A DNA stretch of 64,000 nt from Zygnema cylindricum (GCA_037447655.1 JBBHKE010001684.1:124001-188000); one strand, 5' to 3'. Positions 32,413-45,457 are shown, numbered from the stretch's first letter. Numbers and translations are program-made. Notes: generated by a model not told the origin, from the letters alone.

Positions 32413-35400
32413 TTACACATTGTAGTTCTCAATGTACCATTTGTACGTCTCCGTGAGCCCGTCCTTAAGAGGGATCTTCGCCTCCCATCCAATAGAAGCC
32501 AGTTTTGAGTTGTCCATAAGTTTTCTCGGAGTTCCGTCCGGTTTTGTGGAGTCCCATGTGAGAGCTCCCTCGAAGCCCACAACTTCCTTAACCAACTCGG
32601 CGAGCTCCTTAATCGTGACTTCCTTCCCACTTCCCATGTTGATATGCCAGAAATCGCTGTAGTTGTTCATCAAAAACAAGGAAGCATCTGCAAAAGACCA
32701 AGTCGATTTTCACAGACCGCTGATGTCAGCTCTCCCACAAAAACGCTGTTGCATAGTTTTTATGAAATAAACCAAGTTGGCTATACCATTTATTGTGAAT
32801 CAAACTACCAATAGAATCAATATGAGTAGCTAAAACATCTTCATAAACTGCCGTTTCAAAAACTGCCGTTTCAAAAACAATATTTCCATCTGTACTCCCT
32901 CTCTCTCTCTCTCGACATTGTTGTTTTACAACAGTATTTTCATCAATTCTCTCTCAAAGAACTGTTGAGATTAAACATAATTTCCATCCGTACTCTCTCA
33001 CCACTTGTTTTAAAAGAGTATTTCCATCCATACTCTTCCAAAACACTTGTTTTGAAACACTGTTTCCATCCATACTCTCTGAAAACACTATTTGGTTTGA
33101 AACAGTATTTCCATTCACAATCTCTCAAAACACTGCCATTTTTAAAACATTATTTCCATCCATCCATAAGAAATAAGCTCTTCAACAACACCTACTCAAT
33201 TAGAGTTACTACCACTCAACTAAGATTTCCTGACAAAAGAACAGTCGGCCCCGAGACTTCGAAATTGTTAAATTCAACAAAGTCCCCATTGTGATTGTGG
33301 GACCCACCTGCCAAATCATCGACGTGAAGGAACTCTCGGAGAGGAGAACCGGTTCCCCAACAAACCACCTCCTTTGCTCCATTCTTTTTTGCCTCATGGA
33401 ATCTCCGGATAAGGGCTGGCAAGACATGGGAATTTTCCGGGTGGAAGTTGTCGTGTGGCCCATATAAGTTGGTCGGCATACCAGAAATAGCGTCCCAGTT
33501 ATACTGGAAAAAAAGTAACACCAAAAAGGATACATTTTAGAAATGGGATGTAGGAAATCATACCCAAAAAGATGCACAGACAGCTTGCGGTTAAGATACA
33601 CCATGTGAGCAACATCATTCTCCCTCTCCCTCTCCCTCTCCCTCTCTCTCTCCCCCTCTCATCACCTCTCCCGGCCCCTCACCTCACCCTCTCCCTCTCC
33701 CGGCCCCTCACCTCACCCTCTCCCTCTCCCTCTCCATCTCCCTCCCATATAATTTCCCCCAACTGCAATGTGTTGTCATTTGAAGGGTAGTTCAAATGTG
33801 CGAAAACAACTGGAAATGCTATATATGGTTAGCCCGTAATAAACGCATCTAATATGGTTTTTCCCACTAATAAAAAAAAAGAATCAGATTCTAGAAAATT
33901 CTAAAATGATCTGGAAAAAGAAAAACCGCTTCGCAGTTGTGTGTAAAGTCCATTAAGAAACTCAGCTGGTATAAATCCGCAAACAATGAAAAAGTATTAT
34001 GAAGTGCAAAATTCAGGAAAGTGACAAAATTAGATACAGGTTTCCATGCAAGCAAGTTGAATAAGCAGAAGTAAAAAGGGTGTTTTTAAAAGAGTTTAGC
34101 TGACCAAACTACTCTGGTCCACAACTTAGCAATTTCAACTCAAAAACTCGTAGAAATAAGCAACTTCCTTGACAAATAGCCGCGAAACAGATGAAAAATA
34201 CCCTTTAAACTTACAAAATAAAAGTTATTTCAGATTCACAATGTACACTTTTTGCACACAAAATTCTCACTACGAGATTTCACCAACAAAAAGCGAATAG
34301 CATTTCAACTATACCCATGAAAGCACATTGAAAAAAACAAACCTAAAAAGGCGTACAAGAACGAAGTCACAACTTTTTCTGTACAATCATCCGAATCAGT
34401 CTCCCTACAGAAATAACATGGATGAAGAATTACTACGGTCAATGACAAATCTTGTATGGACAATTAAAGGGTCTGGAAAGTTCACACATTTTAGGATACA
34501 CACTTTCAGTAAATCCACACTAAATAACGTGTGGAATGCAGAAAAGTCACATAAACAACAGTGTATATTGAAACTCTAGGCTAATTTTGACGTGAAAGGC
34601 TTTGAACTATTAGGTCATGATTTTGTGGAGCATTGTATGGCAAAGCATATTTGAAAGATTGTTTCAATCTTTCTCCAATTAGCGTTGTTTATTAACCAGC
34701 ATCGCCTACATTTGATAGATTGGTCGACCAATGCAGTTTTGAGATGTGTAATGGCATTGCCTCGATACGATAATCCTATCTAATAATATGAGATATTTTA
34801 CAATACAATGTGACTACAAAAATACTATATGATGCGACAATCCAATAATATCTGATATTTATGATGCAATGTAACTTTAAATACTATACAATGTGCCCAT
34901 CCAACATTATGAGATATCATACGACACAATATGACTATAAAATACTATACAAGGTGTCCATTCAGTAATACGCCAAATTTATGATGCAATGTGACTATAC
35001 AACAGAAACGACGTGATCAATCTGATGCGTTATATAAATAAAAGTGAAAACATCGGCCTGCTATGACAGATCCCATTGAACCGTGAAACAAGTTTTACGA
35101 TGCAGTACATGAACAGTTCCGTCGTAAATGTGGTAGGGACATTTCTATATAAAAGTTAATGAATAAAAAAAATGATTAAAAAAATTAATCAGCATGTGTG
35201 TGCATGAAACTCATATCGAAAATCGTCTTCTTAGTTGATGTTTCAAAAATCAGCAACATTGTCAACATTGGAAGGCAAAAAGTAGAGAGAGAGAAATAAG
35301 AGAGGGAGAGAGAGAGAGAGGGAGAGAGAGGAGAGAGAGAGAGAGAAAGAGAGAGAGAGGGAGAGAGTAGAGAGAGAGTAGAGAGAGAGAAGCGAGAGAG

Positions 35401-36969
35401 AGAGAGAAGGAAAAAGAGAGAGGGGGAGAGAGTAGAGAGAGAAGCGAGAGAGAGAGAAAGTAGAAAGCTCAGTCCGATGCAATACTATCCGCAAAACTAT
35501 AATACATATATTTATTGAATGTAGCTTTTAATATGACAGAGATAACAGAGCATTCCAGTCAAAGACAAGTTTTTCTCCTTTAAAATCAGGAACAGATTCT
35601 ACAAGAGGTTTTATAAGGTAGATACATTTTAAAAATTATGCCCTTAAATTTATCACAGGACATTGTATTGACAAGCAAGCCAACAATACAAATAGTCCAT
35701 TGCTTTTCTAGTACATTATTATCCTCCAAAATGCCATGACTTTAAAAAAATTGTGATTTTAAAAATCACTCATGAGCATCAATTATATTTCCCATTTCAT
35801 GATTGAAAAAATTGTTAAATCCACCACTATTTCTATTCTCTTGCAAAAAACAAGAACAAAGAAGGCTGAAAATCAGGTTGCTGGAGAAAGTAAAAAAATA
35901 AATCATGAAAAGTGGATCCCAAAAAACAAAAAAAAGGGATCCAGAAAAAAAACAAACAAGAAGAGTGGATCTAAAAAAAAAAAAAAAGTGAAAAGTGGAT
36001 CCAGGAAAAAAAATCATGAAAAATGGATCCAAATAAAAAACTGCCAAGAATAAAGCGGTTTGAGCACTTCTTAGGGTTCTGCATTGTTAAATGAAATAAT
36101 TTTCACTCGAAATGGTTACGTTTTTAATGGAATTTCCAAGTACCTCAACTGAATCTAACCATTTTCACAAAACATAACACTCACAAAAAAGAAAAATTCC
36201 ACTTAGGACTCCGTTCTTCAGGCAAAGTCCTTAATTGCCTAACTTATAATGTGAAAAAGCGAAAAATAACGGATAAATTCAGAGAGATCTGCAGACTAAT
36301 CCGTACAGCCAAACGCACAGTCAGGGCAGAGACGTCCGTACAACCATCCAAAAATCCATCCGTACAAAAGAGACAGAGATTCACACGCACAGCCATCCAT
36401 ACAGTCATCCGTGCAGCAGTGTGCACAGTAACCTATACAGCCATCCTTGCAGTCATCCGTACATCCGTCCGTTTAGTCATCCGTAAAACTGTACGACTCA
36501 CCTGCAGGCGATACGCTTGGCACATTTTGATTCCGGCGATCTTAGCCACGGCGTACCACTCATTGGTGGGCTCGAGAGGGCCAGTGAGAAGAGAATCCTC
36601 AGCAATAGGCTGAGGAGCGAACTTAGGGTAAATACATGAGGATCCGAGAAACAGAAGCTTCTTAACGCCATATTTGTACGCGGCATCGATCAGATTCACT
36701 TGGATCTGCAAGTTGATTCCGATAAAATCCGCGGGATACGTATTATTAGCGTGGATTCCACCGACTTTGGCTGCTGCCACGATGGCGTAATCGGGCTTCT
36801 CTGTGGCGTAAAAATTTTCGACATCCGCTTGACGAGTGAGATCCAGTTCTTTGTGAGTTCGAAAGACGAGATTGGTGTAGCCTTCCTTCTGCAGTCTGCG
36901 AACGACAGCAGCACCGACAAGGCCGCGGTGACCTGCCACGTAGATCTTGGCGTCCTTTTCCATCACCAT
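32413..36969 (-). CDS. GER1: GDP-L-fucose synthase (GDP-4-keto-6-deoxymannose 3,5-epimerase/4-reductase), 3 exons, 312 aa
   Basis: Exons on the minus strand: 36969-36502, 33503-33308, 32687-32413; GT-AG introns, phases consistent. 312 aa equals the usual plant length. This NADPH-dependent short-chain dehydrogenase completes GDP-L-fucose synthesis in the cytosol after GDP-mannose 4,6-dehydratase, supplying fucose for pectin RG-II, xyloglucan and glycoproteins. Visible: Rossmann loop [13 protein letters not shown], the active-site Ser in FLGSSCIYP, and the catalytic Tyr and Lys in [11 protein letters not shown]. Then come [38 protein letters not shown] and [17 protein letters not shown] second ATG two codons on could also serve. 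Intron 1 is about 3 kb and full of repeats. The symbol is by homology to Arabidopsis GER1/GER2; paralogy is not resolved. Confidence 0.97.
32850..33170 (+). repeat. Minisatellite in GDP-fucose synthase intron 2
   Basis: Units of about 55 bp with TATTTCCATCCATACTCTCT ... AAAACACTTGTTTTGAAACA, 5-6 diverged copies. Confidence 0.82.
33619..33755 (+). repeat. (CTCTCC)n with a 40-bp higher-order duplication, GDP-fucose synthase intron 1
   Basis: CCCGGCCCCTCACCTCACCC plus CTCTCCCTCT occurs twice in succession inside a CTCTCC tract. Confidence 0.85.
34760..35015 (+). repeat. About 64-bp tandem repeat, 4 copies, GDP-fucose synthase intron 1
   Basis: Each unit carries ATGATGCAATGTGACTATA, AATACTATACAA and CCAATAATATGAGATAT variants. 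A one-ended family-2 MITE fragment lies upstream at about 33788. Confidence 0.8.
35284..35464 (+). repeat. (GA)n tract with internal GAGAGAGTAGAGAG units, GDP-fucose synthase intron 1
   Basis: About 180 bp of almost pure A/G. AGAGAGAAGCGAGAGAGAGA occurs twice. Confidence 0.88.
35900..36035 (+). repeat. GTGGATCC-containing A-rich repeat, GDP-fucose synthase intron 1
   Basis: AAAAGTGGATCCAAAAAA-like units, 5-6 copies with variable A runs. Confidence 0.75.
36290..36500 (+). repeat. Minisatellite next to the GDP-fucose synthase exon 1 donor
   Basis: Short units such as CCATCCGTACAGTCATCCGT are repeated about 12 times up to within a few bases of the exon 1 donor (36501/36502). Confidence 0.75.
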
Positions 36970-37122
36970 GGTGACGACTACAGTAGCACAATGGGAGAGA
37001 GAAGAGGAGAGGAACGAGAAGGCGACGGAGAAAAGAGTGGAAAGTTCTGAGTTATAGAGAGGCGGGAGAGTGGGACATAGATCCTAGGAAGAGACCATAG
37101 GTTGGTACGGTATGGTAAAGTA

Positions 37123-37959
37123 CACCGTCAATCGCTATTAGAGTGTATAACGCCAATTCGGTGCCCTTTTTTCAAAAAAAAAAACCTGAAATACAATCCA
37201 TAATTCTATTTTTTCCATTATTCTAATTAGGCTATTTTTTCAATTAGCGTTAATAGTGGAAGTACACTGTGATGGAAATAGTATGGCGTACGGACAGGGT
37301 ATCTCCGTTATGAAATGGTACTTTTTTAATTACAAAAGCATAAAAAGACACTTAACATTATTGTGCACACATGTGAATGTGCAAAGGAAGAAAGAGAAGC
37401 AAACTCGTCGACAAAAATCACGTTCTCATATGTTCGTCCGTCGACCGTGTGAACAGCGTGACGGCGTACGAACTGTCAGATTTTGTACGGGTACACATAG
37501 TAATGTAGACATCGAAAGGACGGGTATTTATTATTCAGGACAACCCAAAATACAGTTAGGGATTAATTAGTATATATATTTAAAAAAAAAAAACAAAAAA
37601 ATCCCGATTAGTGTTAATAGCACTATTTGTTTTTTTACGCTATTTATTCCTTTACTCCATAGTTCAAAAGTAGGCGTTTTTATGGTAGGCCTTTGGTCGG
37701 CGCCTTTATCTTAAGTTGTGTTATGGGCTTTTCATGTGATCTTCTTAGATCGCTACTTTGATCATCGACCGTCCGATCTTCCGAATCTGACGGTGTAAAT
37801 AAAATTTTCTGGTACGAATGTTTTAATTGGTCCGAATAGGTCCGAATACAATATGGTTCTTAAGGTAATATTGTATGTTTTTCATACAATACGCATATTG
37901 TATGGGCCTACTTTCACCTACTTTTGAACTATGCTTTACTCTAATAGCGATTGACGGTG
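37123..37959. mobile_element. TA-flanked element with 22-bp inverted ends, carrying a nested hAT MITE
   Basis: Left end CACCGTCAATCGCTATTAGA (from 37123) and right end TCTAATAGCGATTGACGGTG (to 37959) pair perfectly and lie between TA dinucleotides, as in Tc1/mariner-like insertion. The hAT MITE 37658-37933 sits inside, only a few bases from the right inverted end. No recognised transposase; short frames in it are not domain-like. Confidence 0.82.
37658..37933 (-). mobile_element. hAT-type MITE (family 1), nested, perfect 8-bp target duplication
   Basis: Ends CATAGTTCAAAAGTAGGCG and ACCTACTTTTGAACTATG, flanked on both sides by CTTTACTC (37650-37657 and 37934-37941). The orientation is opposite to the copy at 8367. 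Confidence 0.93.
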
Positions 37960-37966
37960 TACAGTA

Positions 37967-38472
37967 CACCGCGAATCGTAATTAGAGTAATGAAAAAATT
38001 AGAGTACAAAAACTAAAAACAAAATTAGAGTAATTAACGCTAGTTTATGTGATTGAGCTGTTTAAACTTTCAACTATGAAGTTTACTCTAATTTATTTAA
38101 GTACTCTAATTTGGCACGCTAATATCCTCTACTGTAAATAAGGTATTCGAACAGAATTTGGCAAAACGTACAGTTTATCGTCACTATGACGTTTGCACTA
38201 CGCGGTTTGATAAAACGAACTACATGAGAACGGCCTGTATTAAATCATTATTTGTACTTTTTTACTTAATAAAGTACAATTTTGCACGTTTGAAGGTCGT
38301 CCGTACTCCATACTATTTAAAACGAACATATATTAGAATTAAAAACGCTAATTAAACTTTACCTTAAATAGAATAATGAAAAAACTTGAATCATCTACTC
38401 TATTTCATGTGATAGAGTCGAAATTTTGAGCGACCGAATTAGAGTAATTTACTCTAATTACGATTCGCGGTG
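37967..38472. mobile_element. TA-flanked element, second copy type, abutting the first
   Basis: Left CACCGCGAATCGTAATTAGA and right TCTAATTACGATTCGCGGTG pair perfectly and sit between TA dinucleotides (37965-37966 and 38473-38474). Only seven bases separate it from the element ending at 37959. The left end of a further copy begins at 63890. Confidence 0.85.
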
Positions 38473-38479
38473 TAGTTCA

Positions 38480-40210
38480 AAATACGGTATCGGAAACAAT
38501 CGGAAAACTAGAAAGTAGAAACGCTACGGTATACGTGGACTTTTCGTACTATGGGCGTATAAATTGTATAATGAGGGAGAAGTACGTGGGCATCGCATGC
38601 ACTGTCCCCCACTAGATTTGCAATTTTGCACGTTTCAACTATGGTTCGGGCCATACCCGTTTAATGTCAGTCTGAACGTTTTAAACTCTATTGTAGCTAA
38701 CACTTTTTTCAAAGGTTAGACGTATACGATCGTCACAGCATTAAGTAACAATTTCGTCTTTACGCATTGGGACACTTGGGAAACCATGTACGGAGGATCT
38801 TCGCTAAGAATACAAAGTTAGTTCGCTGAGTTGCAATTACATGGGGACATACCTTTATTACCTACTCATTTTTACTGAAGCGACACCTACCGTCCGCTTG
38901 GTGCTTTTTGCCATTTTGGAATGCGGATAAATTCCGTATTTCTTTAATCAAGAAACCATTCTTAAAACAACATGTTTCCGAAACGAATTCTGAACCGGTA
39001 CTTCTCAACTAAATTAAAGGAGACATTATTTTTCCTTACTAGTGGTCTAGATTTTGTTAAATACCTTAAAAAAACAAAAAACCAAAAAAAATCCTTACCA
39101 CGGACTGAAAACCACACAATTCTCGCCCTCCTGCAAGTTGTTTATTCAAACGGGCAAAGTGAATTTCTAGGTTTTTTCAAAAAGGATTTAACCAAAAAAA
39201 AAGGAAAAAAACGAGGAAAATGCAAAAAATTTAACTCGAAACATACACACTGAAACCTAATGTATACATTTTAAGGCTAGATTTCCTATAGCAAATCAAA
39301 AAGGAGAAAAATGTAACTTAATAAAAAATACAGAAAGATCACAATCTACGTTGTTATGAGACGACGAACATGTGCACGAATAAGATGAAGAAACCAAGAG
39401 AAAAGACAAAATAATAAGGAAGGAAGAAAGAAAGGAAGGAAAAAAACATAAAAACAAGTTCGGAATGTGCACAAAAAACTTGAAGTATGTTTAAAGAGGA
39501 CCCCAAAAAAGATATCAAAACAGGAGGAGAAAAATTGAAGAAGGCAAGATAATAAACAATTTAGGAATGTAAAGATGTGCACACGGGAAAATATAAGAAA
39601 AAATCGGAGTTAAAAAAAAAAACAAGTAGAGGAAAAAGGGGAATTTGGTGAAATCTAAGTGGAAAGGAACAAAGTGAAAAAAGAACAAGAGTATAAAACT
39701 GGAAAACGGAAAAAATATGCTTACTTTGTTATATTTTTTTTTTTACAATACACTTTAGCCTTTAAAAAACATTATAGTTGCATATGTACCTTGTTTCGCA
39801 TCGCCTCCTCCTTCCGAGTTTATCGGAAGTTCAATGTCTTGCCCAAATTCTCCATGAATCATATGATTTTCGACGTGGTTGTTGGTTCCATGGTTGGTGC
39901 TTGCGGCATTATTCTGCGGGATAGGCTGTGGTAATGCTTTTGGGCAAAAAACAAAAGGGTTGTTGAAACTCCCACCTACGAAAGACATCTTGATTTATTA
40001 AACTATGAGAACTTACAAATGCCGCCATAATTTGAGAATCCAGGTATCCCCATTTTTATATGTTATACTTAAAGGGATGTTATTTTTGTACATGTGGATT
40101 TTTGAACACAATGGTGGCTCCATCTTTCGTGGGAGTTTTTCAAAGTTGAATGTGTCTATCAATTTCAAAATTTGGCATTTGAAATTACAGTCCAAAGTTC
40201 GTAATTAAAA
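38480..40210. other. Intergenic, AT-rich; one possible exon on the minus strand
   Basis: No recognised gene. A-rich stretches at 39050-39240 and 39400-39660. On the minus strand 39988-39790 is an open 66-codon stretch from ATG (MSFVGGSFNNPFVFCPKALP onward, rich in Asn, Gly and Pro) to a donor-like CAAG|GTACAT. No partner exon or homology was recognised, so it stays a candidate only. Confidence 0.35.
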
Positions 40211-40309
40211 ATTTGGAGGACAAATATATGCGCGGGAAACCACGCACACGAAAGGATGTGAAGGAAGACGGGAGACAGCGTAGATAGAAGGAAGGGCGAG
40301 AATAACGTC

Positions 40310-40790
40310 ACCAAAAGGCGTTGTCATAAATAGTGTGATGGAAGTATGTTGCAAAAAATAGTGTGAGAAACAAAAGGTACCGAAAATAGTGTGACGAAAG
40401 GGAGTTACGAAAATAACATTTTCATTTTCGGTTGTATTTTTTAAAGCGCGTGTCATGTGCAAATTTCGTCAATTTTCGTTGGTTTTCCATCACGACACGT
40501 AGCTTTTTTGTCCAGCGTGTCATGATTAATTATTTTATGTATCTGCCAACCCACCTCTTATGGGTACGTTGGCAGTTACAGAGAAAAATGAAGCGAACGC
40601 CTCGCGGATGTACATCCGACGGTCATTATTACCTCCAGACCTTCGAAAAGTTTTGGCAAGATTCTCTGTAATGTTGTTTTTCGTATAAAAACAAAATAAG
40701 CAGTACGGCTTGGTACCGATAGTCGGTGATTTCTGTAAACTATCCCGCTTTTCGACTACCCCACTTTTCAATTGATAGAACTTGACCGTG
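40310..40790 (+). mobile_element. Dispersed element family, copy B (lacks the hAT insertion)
   Basis: Matches copy A in order. At 40424-40437 it reads ATTTTCGGTTGTAT, the position where copy A carries the hAT MITE, so it shows the unoccupied site. A stem CTGCCAAC ... GTTGGCAG (40547-40578) sits where copy A has its palindromes. Confidence 0.75.
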
Positions 40791-41009
40791 AGACGATGCA
40801 AGACATTTTTTGCCAACTACACCATGAATCCTAATAACGGAAAAACGTTAATAGTGTATAGGACGAAACAACCAAAAAAGCCAACAAACATTAACATTAG
40901 TACGCACTGCACTAATTTAAATACACATTCCTATAGTGTAGACGTTATAATCTGTGTTCACATTAATGACGTGTGAACATATGATAACAGGTTAGGGAGA
41001 TTTTCCCTC

Positions 41010-41175
41010 GTCTTTATAACCGTGAATTTTATCTGAGTTGACGCCATTATCTGACACCATTTCTATATTTAGTAGATAATAATGAGCAGTTTGTCTTTAT
41101 AACCGTGAATTTTATCTGAGTTGACGCCATTATCTGACACCATTTCTATATTTAGTAGATAATAATGAGCAGTTT
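41010..41175 (+). repeat. Exact 83-bp tandem duplication
   Basis: GTCTTTATAACCGTGAATTT ... AATGAGCAGTTT at 41010-41092 is repeated without change at 41093-41175, so the duplication is recent (or an assembly artefact). Confidence 0.92.
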
Positions 41176-43210
41176 TCACAAAGACATACACATTCCGTGG
41201 ATTACACTATTTAAATCCTTCCTATAATAGTGTTTACGACACTAGTTAATCCGTAAGTATGTCGGCGAAAAAAAACAAAAACACTATGAATCACATTTTA
41301 GGTTTGAAGGATTGTAGTTTAGGGGCGTCGACAGACTGTTCTTAACACCAATAGTGATTCACGTTTAAGTCAAAATACCAAATCTTTTTTTTTACCCCTT
41401 CAAAACATTAATGATATATCAAGTCGTATTTTAGGGCACTACAATACCCTGCCCAACCATTGCCATTGAAAATTTAAAACCAACCAACCAAGTGTCTTGT
41501 TTAACCCAACTAATTATATCGCCAATTTATGAAGCTTCTTTCACGGAATGGCTTAGTGAATGAAGTCCAAATATCATATGGAATAAATGGGCTCATATAA
41601 CTTAGTTCTACCAATACACCCCTATCGTTTTAAAGCCAAAGGGATTGGACTTTCCGAGTGGTTGAGAGATATGAAAAAATAAACAAAATAATGTTATAAG
41701 TGGTTTTCAAGTACTCTATGCGTACTAAAGTTGCAAATAAACGACTTGTGTATTTTTTAGTATTTATTTGCGTGATAATTGTTCAAACTAATTCCAATAC
41801 AACGTAACGACCAAGATGTTGGTTTTCCCTCGGTACAAACTTTCGTATCCATCGATTCGTACATGGGCGATACTTCAATTTAAATAAACTCTGTGAGTTT
41901 TTTTTTTTTTTTTTTTTCTCTCTCACCCTCCTCTGAATTGTCTCTTATAACCTTGAGATGGCACCAACAAATTTGACGTTATTAATAGTTATTGTCAACA
42001 TGTTTTCTAACATTGGTATTCAAGTTGACATATGGGTATTTAATAAATAAAACGTCTTTAAGGTTTTGAATTTCACTTTTATTTAAATTTAATAATCTTA
42101 TATGATAAATTTTTATACTAGTTGATGATGTTTAACACCTGATTAACTTAATACCGTTGGAAAAAATATGTTTTCAAATATCTTGTTTCTCCCACATGAC
42201 TACGCCCATTCCTCCGTATGTCGTTCGATATGCTGGTAAAACACCACTTTACAACAAAATAGAGTCATATCCACATGTATACATTTTTTATAAAAAGGTG
42301 CAAAAAAAGAATTCGACGTACAAAGTAACTTATAAAACACAGTACATGGATACAATGATGAAACAATGTTAATTTGAAATTTAGTATATTCGACAATTAT
42401 TAAATGATTTGCTTCGATCACGAAATCTTCAACCAACTTTATTCTCTTTGGACTTACAATGATGATAAAATTTATGTGTGTTGAATTGTTGTGTTTAAAC
42501 TTTATCTCGGGGTAGTAATTATGCTCAATGTCTTTTCATTATTGCTTGTTTTTAGCTTCGATTATTATGGTCCTTAAATAAAAGGTGTAGTTTTATTAAT
42601 CTTATTCCTTTGAAGGAGAGCCACATGAAACACAGTATTACTATAAATATTGATGTGGATAACATCACTTATGTTTCCACGTTTTTCAAAATACATATTA
42701 TGAGGTTATTCATATAAATGAAAATGAAAACACGTATACGCAAAGGTCCCCACGATATAAACACGAGTTAAAAAAGAAAATCAATTTAAGGAATTAATGT
42801 ATATGAATAAGCGGTGAAATTTATTAACGGGGATAACCAAATATTTAGTTTCAATAGAGGAAGCAATATTGATTCCACTAGGTTGTAGTTGACCAAGCCT
42901 AGTGATTTACACTCTTATGATTTTGCAATCAATGTTATTTTATATAACACTCTTGAATAAACATTGCTTTGTTAGGTCACTCTACTTACACGAACAATTG
43001 TCAATGCATGCACCTACGAGTGTACAAAGTAACACCGCTGCTAGTATAGTGAATGGGTTGTACGCATATTGTGCCAAATAACATTTTGCATTCATCTTGT
43101 ATACTCCTATCTGTACATTACAACTACATTATAGTCCGGGTTGAACGTTCACACCATCAATATTGTGATATCGACAGTTATTCACCTCAATTATCGATGG
43201 TTTTGTATAT
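41176..43210. other. Intergenic, AT-rich, nothing recognised
   Basis: No coding exon, RNA gene or clear repeat was identified beyond a poly-T run at 41900-41919. Confidence 0.5.
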
Positions 43211-43623
43211 TAGTGTGGGTATCGAGGGCCCCTTGCCAATAATCAATATGTACCAAAATTTGGGTATCCGATTATCGAGATATCGTTTCGATATATCGAG
43301 GAGTTTAATATCGCAATATTCATGCTATATATCGGAGGATATCACAATATATTTCAATCGCGATATATCGCAGTGACTTTAGGTCTATTTTTTTTCCCCC
43401 CAACCCGAGAGCGCGCCACGAGGAGGGGGGGTGGAATATTTTCCGTAAGGTTTCTTGTACAAATTTCTTAACTTCATATGTACGAACACCCACCTTTTAC
43501 CAAATAAATTGCGATAATTTATGTTGTTCCCGGTACGATATATCAAGGAGTCTGACCGATCGGTAATCGATATATCGAATTTCGAGATTATCGCAATATG
43601 ATTTTACTCGATACCCAACACTA
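43211..43623 (+). mobile_element. hAT-like MITE (family 3), diverged copy
   Basis: Starts TAGTGTGGGTATCGAG and ends CTCGATACCCAACACTA. As in 22014-22483, both sub-terminal regions are rich in ATCGATAT/ATATCGAG dyads. No intact 8-bp duplication flanks it. Confidence 0.75.
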
Positions 43624-43775
43624 CTGTACTGTACATCACATAAATATGTCGATTATTGGGACCTTTGTGCAAGTACTATACTATACTAAGTATTATAGCC
43701 AAAACCAACGTACTGTGTATTGGATTTTTGGTACCAACAGCTACGTTGTCATTGACGATCGGGTATCACACTAAT

Positions 43776-44078
43776 CATAGTTCAAAAGTAGGTGAAAGTA
43801 GGCCCATACAATATGCCTATTGTATGCAAAACATTAAATATGACCTTAAGACCCATATTATATCCGTTCCTATTCGGACCAATTAAAACATTAAGACCAG
43901 AAATTTGACCAATTAAGACATTCGGACCATTTTTTTTTTTCACCGTCAAATTCATACGTTTACACGATCGCTGATCAAAGTAGCTATCTAAGAAGATCAC
44001 ATGAAAAGCCCATAACACAACTTACGATAAAGGCGCCGACCAAAAGCCTACCATAAAAACCCCTACTTTTGAACTATG
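43776..44078 (+). mobile_element. hAT-type MITE (family 1), diverged target duplication
   Basis: Ends CATAGTTCAAAAGTAGGTG and CCCTACTTTTGAACTATG. Flanks ACACTAAT and CCACGAAT agree at 6 of 8 positions. Confidence 0.88.
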
Positions 44079-44338
44079 CCACGAATTGATTGGAGTTTTG
44101 GGCGTTCCCAGCAATTGACGTGTATTTCCGCTCAACGGGACAAAATGTTTTACCCCTAACGACGTGTTACCATGTAACCGAAACTTTGAAACGTTACTTT
44201 GGATTTTAGCGCAGATTTTACGGTGTACTTTTCAAAATTTTCCTATGTCAATCATTACTTGCGCCTTCATTACTTCAATATCAAACAGTATAGACGTCTA
44301 CAAAATATGCGACAGCCTACAATAATAAGAAACGAAAT

Positions 44339-45200
44339 TGTTGTTATTTGTGTATTTTCTAGCTCTGTATTACGATAGAAAAAGGCAGAGGCATTCTGCC
44401 TCTAACTCCCCTTTCCATGCCCCCACACTTATTGTAGTCACTGAAGGCTAGATAGGGAGAAAGAGCCATGACTGCATAGGCCCTCTAGAAAAAACAGGGG
44501 GTAAATTAGGTAGATTTACCAAAATGGTGTTTGACAGACCCCAGGAATTGATCCTGGTACCTACCATCCGTCAAGACTCCGGTAGCCGTTAGCTTTGTCA
44601 GTAAGTTCTGGGACAAGTGCTAAGGTATATTGGGTTTGATAGTTATTTAAATAGTTACAAGAAAAGATTTCCATTTTACTAGATTACGGGTTTATAGGGC
44701 ATAGAAACAGTTGTACTTTAAGTACCAGACGAAACAAATAGTACGGACATTTATTTCGACGGTCCATATAAAATGATGATATAAATCAAACGGCCGTGGT
44801 TAGCGCCGGCTTCGCGGAAATGACGATTTGGCAATTTGCGAACATCGCCACTCCGGATGACATGTGGCAACATCATACGGGTTTACGAAATCTCCGGAAC
44901 GGCAGACAACAAATTTGGATGTGACAAATGTCGTATTATGGTTATGTCGTAAAATGTCTGTACAGAAAGTACTCCGACAATTGTACTTTCTTATACGGTA
45001 CAATATTGTTATTGGTCAGTATTTCAGTACTAAAGGGTTTAGCGAGGGGTGTAGGATTTATAATATTTTGGGTAGGTAGCCGCCTCTCCCAGAGAGCATC
45101 TTGTATAAAAGGCTAACTTTGGCCAGCCATAACAATAAACTCAACTGACCATTTTCAATGATTATTTTTGCTGCAGACTCAGGGGAGTCTAGGCTACACA
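44339..45200 (+). repeat. Copia LTR, left copy (right boundary approximate)
   Basis: Homologous to 48930-49810. A TATA box sits at TTGTATAAAAGGCTAAC (45101-45117; 49691-49707 in the other copy), as in LTR promoters. Both copies contain the same 71-codon open frame (44864 and 49455). Confidence 0.75.
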
Positions 45201-45457
45201 AGGGTGTAGTCAATCAGAGTGTTTGCCTTCCAAGGTGGCGGCATTTATAAGGGAAAGTCAAAGTGGGGAATGTTATCTAAAACTCATATTCTAACTTTGC
45301 ATTCTGTGGTGAACCGAGCGCATAGAAAGTCTTACTTCACAGGGGTGAAGCTGTAATGGGAATCTGATTTTTAAGGGGTTCATCATTTGGGTTTATATAA
45401 ACTTAGAGTCGACACTATCTAGATTAGCTTCTTTGGACCTACGAATTCTGTGCGGCA

